Below, in pieces: positions 27,248-34,802 of a stretch of 64,000 bases of DNA (positions are counted from its first letter, which is position 1; each line of letters starts with the position of its first letter). The notes below the pieces were generated by a model. That model searched no databases. It saw only the letters and a list, made by a program, of their open reading frames with translations, and had not been told where the DNA came from. The position numbers were made by a program, and so were the translations under genes. The DNA comes from Thiopseudomonas sp964394445 (GTDB taxonomy: Bacteria > Pseudomonadota > Gammaproteobacteria > Pseudomonadales > Pseudomonadaceae), in NCBI GenBank assembly GCA_964394445.1, contig CAYMXO010000002.1:1-64000 (forward strand), written 5' to 3'.

Positions 27248-28303
27248 CTAATCAGACTGTGTGCTTTTCAGCCGGGCGCCGTCGCTCAGCATGATGCCCA
27301 GCCAGCGGGTATGCGGATTGGACTCCAGCGCCAGCTTGACGATCATCGTCAGCAGGATCGACAGCAGCATGCCCACCGGGCCAAACACCCAACCCCACAG
27401 CAGCAACGACAGCAGCACTATCACCGGTGACAGCCCCAGTGTCTGGCCCATGAAACGTGGCTCGATAATACTGCCAATCACCGTGTTCACCGACACATAC
27501 AGCACCAGCGTGGCAACGCCTTCCGGCACACCCAGCCCGAGAAAGGCGATCAGCACCGGCGGGATTGCCGCCACGATCGAGCCGATGGTCGGAATAAAGT
27601 TGAGCACCCCGGTCAACACACCCCACAGAATCGGAAAGTCCACCCCGATCAGCCACAGTCCGCCCCCCGCAATCAGGCCGGTAGCAAAGCTGCTGGTGGT
27701 CTTGATCGCCAGATAACGGTTGACCGAGCGCAGAAAGCTGCGTGTACGCACCCGTACTCTTTTCTTGCCGGGAAAGGCCGCCTCGACCTTGCTGATGATC
27801 GAGCGTTCTTCCAGTAGCAAAAACATGAAGACCAGCAGTACAAAAAAAGTATAGGCGGTGAACTGCCCCAGCGCACCGGCGATGTTGCGCGCCAGTCCGG
27901 TCAGCGTACTGACATTGGGCAACGGAATGGTGGTGGGAATGAATTCCTTGGGCACACCGTACTCGGTGGCCAGCCGGCGCAGCTCCCACAACTGGGCGGT
28001 CAGGCGCTCCTGATACAGCGGCGCCTTGAGCACCAGGCTTTCCGACGTACCCTTGATGGCCAGAAACAATAGAAAGAAAGAAAAGCCGACCGTGGAGAAC
28101 AGCAAAACAAAGGCAACCCAGCCCGGGATACCTTTTTTGCGCATCCAGGTCAGGGGTGGCATGCAGATGATGGCAAGAAAGGAGGCCAGCAAAAAGGGCG
28201 TGATGATCGAACTGATAGCCTTCAGGCCACCGATAATGATCACCATGGCGGCCAGGGCAAACAGCCAAAGCCACGAACGTGATAATGGGTTGATACGTTC
28301 CAT
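27248..28303 (-). CDS. AI-2E family transporter
   Basis: 351 residues with about eight membrane helices in the AI-2E/PerM arrangement: an N-terminal hydrophobic pair, a soluble segment, then the conserved end GVLTGVLNFIPTIGSIVAAIPP and GSIIEPRFMGQTLGLSPVIVLLSLLLWGWVFGPVGMLLSIL. Members export small molecules or ions; assignment to autoinducer-2 is not reliable. ATG 28303 (MERINPL) is chosen over the longer frame. Confidence 0.88.
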   Translation of the reverse strand: MERINPLSRSWLWLFALAAMVIIIGGLKAISSIITPFLLASFLAIICMPPLTWMRKKGIPGWVAFVLLFSTVGFSFFLLFLAIKGTSESLVLKAPLYQERLTAQLWELRRLATEYGVPKEFIPTTIPLPNVSTLTGLARNIAGALGQFTAYTFFVLLVFMFLLLEERSIISKVEAAFPGKKRVRVRTRSFLRSVNRYLAIKTTSSFATGLIAGGGLWLIGVDFPILWGVLTGVLNFIPTIGSIVAAIPPVLIAFLGLGVPEGVATLVLYVSVNTVIGSIIEPRFMGQTLGLSPVIVLLSLLLWGWVFGPVGMLLSILLTMIVKLALESNPHTRWLGIMLSDGARLKSTQSD

Positions 28304-28387
28304 GCTTCTATCCGAAAAATAAAAATGGTAGCACAGGATCTGTACCTTCATGGGTCAGCCGTTGGTCGGCCCTGCTGTGCTGGCGGC

Positions 28388-28420
28388 ATAAAAAAAGCCG
28401 TCAAGCAGGGCTTGACGGCT
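28388..28420 (-). terminator. Terminator of the tRNA operon
   Basis: Arms agccgtcaag (28396-28405) and cttgacggct (28411-28420) form a 10-bp stem with a 5-base loop. On the minus strand it is followed by TTTTTT (28390-28395), directly downstream of tRNA-Asp. Confidence 0.9.
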
Positions 28421-28427
28421 TTTAACA

Positions 28428-28504
28428 TGGCGCAGTGGACGGGACTCGAACCCGCGACCCCCGGCGTGACAGGCCGGTATTCTAACCAACTGAACTACCA
28501 CTGC
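28428..28504 (-). tRNA. tRNA-Asp (GTC)
   Basis: A 77-nt cloverleaf with acceptor stem GCAGTGG/CCACTGC, D arm GTTCAGTTGG, anticodon loop CTGTCAC (anticodon GTC), T arm GGGTTCGAGTC, discriminator G and encoded CCA. Second gene of a Val-Asp pair. Confidence 0.97.
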
Positions 28505-28519
28505 GCGACTTCTCAAGAG

Positions 28520-28595
28520 TGGTGGGTGATGACGGGATCGAACCGCCGACCCTCTGCTTGTAAGGCAGATGCTCTCCCAGCTGAGCTAATCACCC
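28520..28595 (-). tRNA. tRNA-Val (TAC)
   Basis: A 76-nt cloverleaf beginning GGGTGATTAGCTCAGC, with anticodon loop CTTACAA (anticodon TAC), T arm GCGGTTCGATCC, discriminator A and encoded CCA. It lies 15 bases upstream of tRNA-Asp on the same transcript. Confidence 0.97.
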
Positions 28596-28616
28596 TTGTC
28601 TCTCGAAGTGGTGCGC

Positions 28617-28645
28617 ATGATAGACAGTTGTTTTCGGTTTGGCAA
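28617..28645 (-). promoter_or_regulatory. Promoter of the tRNA-Val/tRNA-Asp operon
   Basis: On the minus strand TTGCCA (28645-28640), a 17-base spacer and TATCAT (28622-28617) form a good sigma70 promoter. GCGC after the -10 is the discriminator type of stable-RNA genes. An A/T-rich stretch upstream could act as an UP element. Confidence 0.75.
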
Positions 28646-28810
28646 GCCCTAAACAGAAATATTTTTAAAACAGGGCCAAACCAACACTTGCCTCCTGTAA
28701 TTTTGCTGGCCGCACCGGCACGGAAACATTTGCTGGATACCGGGTCCGATACTTGGCTTGCGCCGTTACGGCAGGAATAATGTACCGCTTGTTTATCTGG
28801 AGTTTGTCTA

Positions 28811-29731
28811 ATGTGGTTTCGTAATTTGCTTGTGTACCGCCTGAATCTTGAATCCCCGCTGCAGGCCGAGGAACTGGAGCAGGCGCTGTCCTCTCTGCCG
28901 GCCAAGCCCTGCGGCAGCCAGGTGCCCAGCACCTACGGCTTTGTTGCGCCCTGGGGCAAAGACGAGGACGCCCCGCTGGTGCATCCCGCCCAGGGTTTTA
29001 TGCTGATTGCCGCACGCCAGGAAGAGCGCATCCTGCCTGCTTCCGTAGTGCGTGACGCCATGCAGGAAAAGGTCGATGAAATCGAGGCTGCCGAAGCGCG
29101 CAAGGTTTACAAGAAAGAAAAAGACCAGATAAAGGATGAAATTGTCCAGACACTGATGCCACGCGCCTTCATCCGCAAATCCGTCACCCGTGCCGCCATT
29201 GACGCCCGTAACGGCTTCATCTATGTGGATGCGTCCAGCAGCAAGCGGGCCGAAGAGCTGCTCTCGGCCATGCGCGAAGCGCTGGGCAGCCTGCCGGTAC
29301 GCCCGGTTGGCGTGAAGCAGGCGCCAACCGCCACCTTTACCGACTGGGTCAGAAACCATACCGCCAGCCACGGCCTGATTCTGCTCGACGAATGCGAACT
29401 GCGTGATACCGCCGAAGACGGCGGCATCATTCGCATCAAGCGCGAAGACCTGTCCAGCGAGGAAGTCCAGAACCACCTGACTGCCGGCAAGCTGGCCACT
29501 GTTTTGTCGCTGGCCTGGGAAGACAAGCTGTCATTCCAGCTTGATGACAAGCTGGCCATCAAGCGCCTGCGCTTTGAAGACCTGCTGCAAAGCCAGGCCG
29601 AGCAGGACGGAGGCGATGACGCAGCCAGCCAGTTTGACGCCAGTTTTATCCTGATGATGCTGACACTGCAGGACTTCATGCCACAGCTGCTGGAAGCCCT
29701 GGGCGGCGAGGAGATTCCGCAGGCCGTATAA
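28811..29731 (+). CDS. rdgC: Recombination-associated protein RdgC
   Basis: 306 residues, the full length of RdgC, with the family start MWFRNLLVYRL and blocks STYGFVAPWG, AARQEERILPASVVRDA and DDKLAIKRLRFEDLL. RdgC forms a ring around duplex DNA and restrains RecA. TGGAG precedes the ATG. It stands where I would expect cbrB in P. aeruginosa, upstream of the sRNA gene. Confidence 0.95.
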   Translation: MWFRNLLVYRLNLESPLQAEELEQALSSLPAKPCGSQVPSTYGFVAPWGKDEDAPLVHPAQGFMLIAARQEERILPASVVRDAMQEKVDEIEAAEARKVYKKEKDQIKDEIVQTLMPRAFIRKSVTRAAIDARNGFIYVDASSSKRAEELLSAMREALGSLPVRPVGVKQAPTATFTDWVRNHTASHGLILLDECELRDTAEDGGIIRIKREDLSSEEVQNHLTAGKLATVLSLAWEDKLSFQLDDKLAIKRLRFEDLLQSQAEQDGGDDAASQFDASFILMMLTLQDFMPQLLEALGGEEIPQAV

Positions 29732-29796
29732 CTACCAGCCAATGCTGACACAGCTCGTCAGCCCCCCGAACAGGCCGCACCCCTTCCGACAGCAAC

Positions 29797-29857
29797 TGTT
29801 ACTTGTGCGGCCTGCGGTAACAGTTTTCGGGTAGCCGGGTAACACATCCGCTGTTAC
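29797..29857. promoter_or_regulatory. Inverted TGTTAC/GTAACA sites, possible CbrB activator sites
   Basis: TGTTAC (29797-29802) and GTAACA (29817-29822) are 14 bases apart. A second set, GTAACA (29839-29844) and TGTTAC (29852-29857), is 7 apart. They lie about 60-120 bases upstream of the sigma54 promoter, as expected for an enhancer-binding protein. As I recall, CbrB recognises such half-sites at Pseudomonas crcZ. Confidence 0.6.
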
Positions 29858-29918
29858 CCGATACCTGCCCAAAACAAAAAACACAACAAACACAATAAAA
29901 TCAACGCATTGAGAAACA

Positions 29919-29933
29919 TGGCACAAGGCATGC
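29919..29933 (+). promoter_or_regulatory. Sigma54 (-24/-12) promoter of the crcZ-like sRNA
   Basis: TGGCAC (29919-29924) and TGC (29931-29933): the GG and GC elements are separated by exactly 10 bases, the sigma54 rule. The predicted start of transcription is near 29945. Confidence 0.75.
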
Positions 29934-29944
29934 TTTGTATCTGA

Positions 29945-30261
29945 CACAACAAAAACAAAATTCAGAAAAACAAAAACAACAGAACCGACTCCAGAAAAAC
30001 AACAACAAGCCGGAGACGCAATCAACTGATTACTTTGAAGAGGATGGTTGCAGCACTGCAGCACTGGAACAACAAAAACAAAAGCCGGCAACGGCACAGG
30101 CTACAGGAGTTGACAACGTCAGCATTCAAAGCAATCCGCTGATTTTAACAGTGACGGCTCAGGTATTCAGGCTTACCAACAAAAACAACAACGCCGGGCA
30201 ACAACAATAACAACACCACAGCAGAACTGTAGAAGAAGGGAGGCCAACGGCCTCCTTTTTA
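29945..30261 (+). ncRNA. crcZ: CrcZ-like Hfq/Crc-titrating sRNA
   Basis: About 317 nt from the predicted sigma54 start to the terminator. It holds at least six A-rich CA clusters of the AAnAAnAA type: near 29947-29960, 29966-29982, 29994-30008, 30067-30083, 30176-30193 and 30198-30215. CrcZ/CrcY RNAs sequester Hfq/Crc through such motifs and so relieve catabolite repression. The gene sits immediately upstream of pcnB, as crcZ does in Pseudomonas. Length is a little below the 350-400 nt I recall for known members. Identity rests on the synteny, promoter type, motif density and terminator together. Confidence 0.85.
30239..30261 (+). terminator. Terminator of the crcZ-like sRNA
   Basis: ggaggcc-aac-ggcctcc, a perfect 7-bp stem with a 3-base loop, followed by TTTTT. 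Confidence 0.92.
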
Positions 30262-30285
30262 TTTTGTCCATTTCCTGCCGACAGA

Positions 30286-30314
30286 TTCACCCCGGGCGCT
30301 GGCAATGCTAGAAT
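30286..30314 (+). promoter_or_regulatory. pcnB promoter
   Basis: TTCACC (30286-30291), a 17-base spacer and TAGAAT (30309-30314), with TGC just before the -10 (extended -10). It leaves a leader of about 130 nt before pcnB. Confidence 0.65.
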
Positions 30315-30453
30315 CCGCCCCCATGATTTCCTATCCCTGCTTTTTTTACCCGGCGTTCTGGTTGCAACGGTTTCTTTGCCTGTGCAAATGCACATGTCGC
30401 CCCCGGCCCTCTTCTGGCCAGACTCCCGCCTTTAACCCGTACAGGCTTTCACC

Positions 30454-31815
30454 ATGCTTAAGAAGCTGATCCGCAGTCTGCGCAAGCCTCGCAATACTGC
30501 AGCTCCGCAAGGACAGCAACTGGCTTTTGAAGAGCACGGCTTGCACACCAACATGTTTAGCCGCAATGCCGTTAATGTTGCACTGCGCCTGCAAGACGCC
30601 GGCTATCAGGCCTTTCTGGTTGGCGGCTGTGTGCGTGACGCGTTGCTTGGCGAACGGCCCAAGGATTTTGACGTGGCCACCAACGCAACACCGGAACAGG
30701 TGCGCGAGGTCTTTCGCAACTCGCGCATCATCGGCCGGCGTTTTCGCCTGGTACATGTCCTGTTTGGCCGCGAGACCATTGAAGTCGCCACATTCCGCAG
30801 CAACCACACATCCCGGGACACGGCTTCCGGCCACGCTGTCCAGGACAGCAGCGGCAGAATCCTGCGTGACAACGTATACGGCACCCTGGAAGAAGACGCC
30901 CTGCGCCGCGACTTCACCATCAACGCCCTCTACTACGACCCGGCCGACCGCAGCCTGCATGACTTTGCCGGCGGCATGGCCGACCTGCAAACGCGTACTC
31001 TGCGGCTGATCGGCGACCCGGAAACCCGCTATCTGGAAGATCCTGTACGCATGCTGCGCGCCGTCCGCTTCGCCGCCAAACTTGGGGTAGGCCTGCCGGA
31101 AGAAACTGCCGCACCGATCCTCCGCCTGGCGCCCTCACTAGGCGACATCCCGGCCGCGCGCCTGTACGAGGAAGTGCTCAAGGTTTTCCTCGGTGGCAGT
31201 GCGGAGGACAGCTACCTGCTCATGCAGCAATACCGGCTGTTCGCTCCCATGTTCCCCATGAGCGCCGAGGAAATAGAGCGCGATCCGGATTATTGTGGGC
31301 AACTGGTCCGGCTGGCCCTGCGCAATACCGATACCCGGCTGGCCGAAGGCAAAACCGTGACCCCGGCCTTCCTGTTTGCTGCCCTGCTCTGGCCGGCCCT
31401 GCTGCCTTTAATGGCCCGGTACCAGGCCGACGGGCTGGCGCCCGTACCCGCCATCCAGAAAGCCGCGCACAAACTGTTACCCATGCAGCTGCAACATATA
31501 TCCATCCCCCGGCGCTTTACCACGCCCATGCAGGAAATCTGGGCGCTACAAGAGCGTCTGCCCTACCGTTATGGCAAGCGTGCCGAAACCGTACTGGCCA
31601 ACCCGCGTTTTCGTGCTGCCTATGACTTCCTGCTGTTGCGCGAAGACGCCGGTGAAGAAACCGGCAGCCTTGGCCAGTGGTGGACCGACTACCAGTTTGC
31701 CGATGAAGCGGACCGGCGCCGCATGATCACCGAGCTCAGCGGCCCCGTGCGCAAAAGTCGTCGGCCGCGCAAGCGTAAAAGCCGCAACACATCCCGCGCC
31801 GGAGCAAACCCGTAA
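30454..31815 (+). CDS. pcnB: Poly(A) polymerase I PcnB
   Basis: 453 residues. The nucleotidyltransferase domain has AFLVGGCVRDALLG and the catalytic carboxylates in PKDFDVATN. RNA-binding segments include ETRYLEDPVRMLRAVRFAAKLG, and the C-terminal tail is strongly basic (RKSRRPRKRKSRN). It adds 3' poly(A) tails that promote RNA decay. The stop and the folK start overlap by one base (TAATG). Confidence 0.95.
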   Translation: MLKKLIRSLRKPRNTAAPQGQQLAFEEHGLHTNMFSRNAVNVALRLQDAGYQAFLVGGCVRDALLGERPKDFDVATNATPEQVREVFRNSRIIGRRFRLVHVLFGRETIEVATFRSNHTSRDTASGHAVQDSSGRILRDNVYGTLEEDALRRDFTINALYYDPADRSLHDFAGGMADLQTRTLRLIGDPETRYLEDPVRMLRAVRFAAKLGVGLPEETAAPILRLAPSLGDIPAARLYEEVLKVFLGGSAEDSYLLMQQYRLFAPMFPMSAEEIERDPDYCGQLVRLALRNTDTRLAEGKTVTPAFLFAALLWPALLPLMARYQADGLAPVPAIQKAAHKLLPMQLQHISIPRRFTTPMQEIWALQERLPYRYGKRAETVLANPRFRAAYDFLLLREDAGEETGSLGQWWTDYQFADEADRRRMITELSGPVRKSRRPRKRKSRNTSRAGANP

Positions 31816-32306
31816 TGCACAAGGCATACATTGGTCTGGGCAGCAACCTGGGCAACTCCCGCCAACAGCTGGAGCAGGCATTGCAGGCGATGGCCCAGCT
31901 GCCGCAGACCCGGCTGCTGAAGGCATCTTCACTATACTCCAGCGCACCACTGGGGCCGCCCGACCAGCCGCGCTACACCAACGCCGTCGCCCTGCTGGAA
32001 ACCGCTCTTGAGCCCCTGCAACTGCTCGAGCACTTGCAGGCCATTGAACTGCAGCATGGCCGTGAGCGCCAGGGCGAGCGCTGGGGACCACGCACACTGG
32101 ATCTGGATATTCTGCTGTTTGGCAACCAGCGCATCAAGCACGAGCGCCTGCAGGTACCCCACTATCACATGCACCTCAGACCCTTTGTCTTATACCCTTT
32201 GGCTGAGGTATCCTGCGCTGATTTACAATTACCTGACGGGCGCTTGCTGGTTGACCTGCTTTTGCAATGTCCACAAGACAGCAGCCTGCACCGCCTGCAG
32301 CCATAA
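31815..32306 (+). CDS. folK: HPPK, 6-hydroxymethyl-7,8-dihydropterin pyrophosphokinase
   Basis: 163 residues with the HPPK blocks AYIGLGSNLGNSRQQL, YTNAVALLET and the signature WGPRTLDLDILLFG. It transfers pyrophosphate from ATP to the pterin in folate synthesis. It is translationally coupled to pcnB and followed after 75 bases by panB, the conserved Pseudomonas order. Confidence 0.95.
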   Translation: MHKAYIGLGSNLGNSRQQLEQALQAMAQLPQTRLLKASSLYSSAPLGPPDQPRYTNAVALLETALEPLQLLEHLQAIELQHGRERQGERWGPRTLDLDILLFGNQRIKHERLQVPHYHMHLRPFVLYPLAEVSCADLQLPDGRLLVDLLLQCPQDSSLHRLQP

Positions 32307-32381
32307 CAATATTTTTGCACAACACTGCATCGGACATGCGCCGCCAACAGCTAATACGCGCAAAAGAGGAACAGAGCAACC

Positions 32382-33182
32382 ATGCCGGACATCACCCTGA
32401 CCACCCTGCTGGAGCACAAGGCCCGTGGTGACAAAATCACCATGCTGACCTGCTATGACGCCACCTTTGCTGCCACCTCCTGTGCCGCCGGAATTGAAAT
32501 GCTGCTGGTGGGTGACTCTCTGGGCATGGTCTCGCAAGGCCACGACAGCACGTTGCCCGTCACCATCGAAGACATGGCCTACCACACCGCCAGCGTCAAG
32601 CGCGGTAACCGTGGCGCCATGATTGTTGCCGACCTGCCATTCATGGGCACCGCCACCCTGGAAGAAATCTACCGCCAAAGCGCCATGCTGATGCGCGCCG
32701 GCGCACACATGGTCAAGCTGGAGGGCGGTGCCTGGCTTTGTGAGGCAGTGACCGGACTGGCGCAGCGCGGTATTCCGGCCTGCATCCATCTGGGCCTGAC
32801 ACCGCAGTCGGTGAACGTGTTTGGCGGCTACAAGGTTCAGGGCCGGGAAGCCGCCGCAGCAGCACAGCTCAAGGCCGACGCCAGCGCTCTGGAACAGGCC
32901 GGCGCCGCCATGCTGCTGCTGGAATGCGTACCCAGCCCCCTGGCCGCCGAAGTGACTGCTGCCGCCAGTGTTCCCGTCATTGGCATTGGCGCCGGTCCGG
33001 ACACGGACGGTCAGGTACTGGTGCTGCACGACATGCTCGGTCTGTCACTGACCGGATTTACCCCCAAATTTGTCCGTAACTTCATGCACGGTGCCGGCTC
33101 TATTGAGGCTGCCATTGCCGCTTATGCCAGCGCCGTCAAACAGCGACAATTTCCTGCCGCAGAACACGAATTCAAAGCCTGA
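32382..33182 (+). CDS. panB: Ketopantoate hydroxymethyltransferase PanB
   Basis: 266 residues. Substrate and Mg2+ motifs are LTCYDATFA, LLVGDSLGMV, VKLEGG, and IGIGAGPDTDGQVLVLHD near the C-terminus. It makes ketopantoate from 2-oxoisovalerate and methylenetetrahydrofolate, the first pantothenate step. AGAGGA precedes the ATG. It forms an operon with panC, five bases downstream. Confidence 0.96.
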   Translation: MPDITLTTLLEHKARGDKITMLTCYDATFAATSCAAGIEMLLVGDSLGMVSQGHDSTLPVTIEDMAYHTASVKRGNRGAMIVADLPFMGTATLEEIYRQSAMLMRAGAHMVKLEGGAWLCEAVTGLAQRGIPACIHLGLTPQSVNVFGGYKVQGREAAAAAQLKADASALEQAGAAMLLLECVPSPLAAEVTAAASVPVIGIGAGPDTDGQVLVLHDMLGLSLTGFTPKFVRNFMHGAGSIEAAIAAYASAVKQRQFPAAEHEFKA

Positions 33183-33187
33183 ACACC

Positions 33188-34042
33188 ATGATCACCGTTG
33201 ACAGCATTACCGCCCTGCGCACGCAGGTCAGCCAGGCCCGCCAGAACGGGCAGCGCATTGCCTTTGTGCCCACCATGGGCAACCTGCATGACGGCCACAT
33301 GTCGCTGATTGCAACAGCCAAAGAACATGCCGACTTTATTGTTGCCAGCATTTTCGTCAATCCGCTGCAATTTGGCCCCACTGAAGACCTGGACAGCTAT
33401 CCGCGCACCCTGGCCGATGACCAGGCCAGGCTGGCGGCAGCCGGTTGCGCCCTGCTGTTTACCCCAACCGAAGCCCTGATGTACCCGCAAGGCATGCTAC
33501 AACACACGCTGGTACGGGTTCCGGATGTCAGCGAAGGTCTTTGTGGCGGTAGCCGTCCCGGTCATTTTGACGGCGTTGCGACTGTGGTCAGCAAGCTGTT
33601 CAACATGGTCCAGCCGGATCTGGCCGTATTTGGTGAAAAGGACTATCAGCAGCTGGCCGTCATCCGCAAGCTGGTCAATGAGCTGAACTTCCCGATCAAG
33701 ATTGTTGGTGCGCCGATTGTCCGGCAAAATGACGGGCTCGCATTATCTTCACGAAACGGGTATCTTGACGCCGCGCAACGCAAAACAGCACCGGCCCTGT
33801 ACGCGTGCCTACAACAAAGTGTTGCCCGGATTCAGTCAGGTCGCCGCGACTACGACACCCTGCTGCAACTGGCTGCCAGCGAGCTTGCCGCTGTCGGCAT
33901 GCGTCCGGACTATCTGGAGCTGCGCGAAGCGGACACCTTGCAACCGGCCCGCGCAGACAGCATAAATCTTGTCATTCTGGCCGCCGCCTTTTTAGGCAAC
34001 ACACGCCTGATTGACAATATCGCATTTTCCGTGACGCCCTGA
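33188..34042 (+). CDS. panC: Pantothenate synthetase PanC
   Basis: 284 residues with the ATP-binding motif VPTMGNLHDGHMSL, the LFGEKD-type motif (LAVFGEKDYQQL), and ALSSRNGYLDA. It joins pantoate and beta-alanine using ATP. PanD, which supplies beta-alanine, is 48 bases downstream, so the complete vitamin B5 branch is clustered here. Confidence 0.96.
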   Translation: MITVDSITALRTQVSQARQNGQRIAFVPTMGNLHDGHMSLIATAKEHADFIVASIFVNPLQFGPTEDLDSYPRTLADDQARLAAAGCALLFTPTEALMYPQGMLQHTLVRVPDVSEGLCGGSRPGHFDGVATVVSKLFNMVQPDLAVFGEKDYQQLAVIRKLVNELNFPIKIVGAPIVRQNDGLALSSRNGYLDAAQRKTAPALYACLQQSVARIQSGRRDYDTLLQLAASELAAVGMRPDYLELREADTLQPARADSINLVILAAAFLGNTRLIDNIAFSVTP

Positions 34043-34090
34043 CCGGCCATTACCTGGCAGCGCCCATCACACCTAGAGGTAGAGACACAG

Positions 34091-34471
34091 ATGCAAACCA
34101 TACTGCTCAAAGCCAAGCTGCACCGGGCCATTGCGACTCATGCAGTTGTGGATTACGAAGGCTCCTGCGCCATTGATGGCGACTGGCTGGACATGTCCGG
34201 CATTCGTGAATACGAGCAAATCCAGATTTACAACGTCGACAATGGCGAGCGCTTTACCACCTACGCCATTCGTGGCGAAGCCGGTTCGCGCATCATTTCC
34301 GTCAACGGTGCTGCCGCACATAAAGCCAGCGTGGGCGACCGCCTGATCATCTGTGCTTACTGCCATTACGAAGAGCACGAACTGGATACTCACCAGCCGC
34401 GTCTTTTGTACATGGCCGCCGACGGCTCACTGAGCCACAGCAGCAACGCCATTCCGGTCCAGCTGGCCTGA
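34091..34471 (+). CDS. panD: Aspartate 1-decarboxylase PanD
   Basis: 126 residues, made as a proenzyme that self-cleaves between Gly24 and Ser25 (YEGSCAIDG) to give the pyruvoyl cofactor. The IQIYNVDNGERFTTYAI block is also typical. It decarboxylates aspartate to beta-alanine. GAGGTAGAG precedes the ATG. Confidence 0.96.
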   Translation: MQTILLKAKLHRAIATHAVVDYEGSCAIDGDWLDMSGIREYEQIQIYNVDNGERFTTYAIRGEAGSRIISVNGAAAHKASVGDRLIICAYCHYEEHELDTHQPRLLYMAADGSLSHSSNAIPVQLA

Positions 34472-34802
34472 AGCATCTTTGCCCCAGGCGGTCCCGCGAC
34501 GAATAACTCCGCTCCTGCAAAAGACACCTTGTCGTGCAGGAGCATGAGTTATCCGTGAACCACGGTCACGCAAGCATCACCGTGGTCTGACCCGACACCA
34601 GTCTCGCGCAAGCTCGCGCGCGCCAGCCTGCACAAGCCAGACAGCTGGTCCCATAACCGCCAACCAGATCAACAAAAGCCTCCCTGCTTGCCAAAAGCCT
34701 GCATTTCAATGCTAATCTTTAAGCTGATTCTTAAGGATTGCGGGTTTGTTGTGCCCAGGGCACAGAACCCGTTTGCGATGATTCCAGCAAAAGGAAACCA
34801 GG
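34472..34802. other. 331-base panD-pgi gap with paired REPs
   Basis: No gene is seen. It contains an inverted REP pair (34489-34566) and a weak possible pgi promoter, TTGCCA (34688-34693) and TAATCT (34713-34718), with a long 19-base spacer. Confidence 0.6.
34489..34566. repeat. Inverted REP pair (BIME-like)
   Basis: The left unit gcgacgaataactccgctcc is followed by tgcaaaag; the right unit reads tgcaggagcatgagttat then ccgtg in opposite orientation. The two ctcctgca/tgcaggag ends face each other, so the pair can fold into one long hairpin. Confidence 0.75.

Larger units (their letters stand above)
29732..30453. other. 722-base non-coding region holding the sRNA gene and pcnB leader
   Basis: From left to right: inverted TGTTAC/GTAACA half-sites, a sigma54 promoter, an A/C-rich transcript with a rho-independent terminator, a sigma70 promoter and a 130-base pcnB leader. 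The reading frame that crosses it (29935-30210) is composed of Gln/Asn/Lys repeats, with no ribosome binding site. Confidence 0.85.

Noticed and set aside
29935..30210. 91-codon Gln/Asn/Lys-rich open frame
   Set aside because: It is the A-rich CrcZ-like RNA read as protein. There is no ribosome binding site, and the sigma54 promoter and terminator indicate a non-coding transcript.
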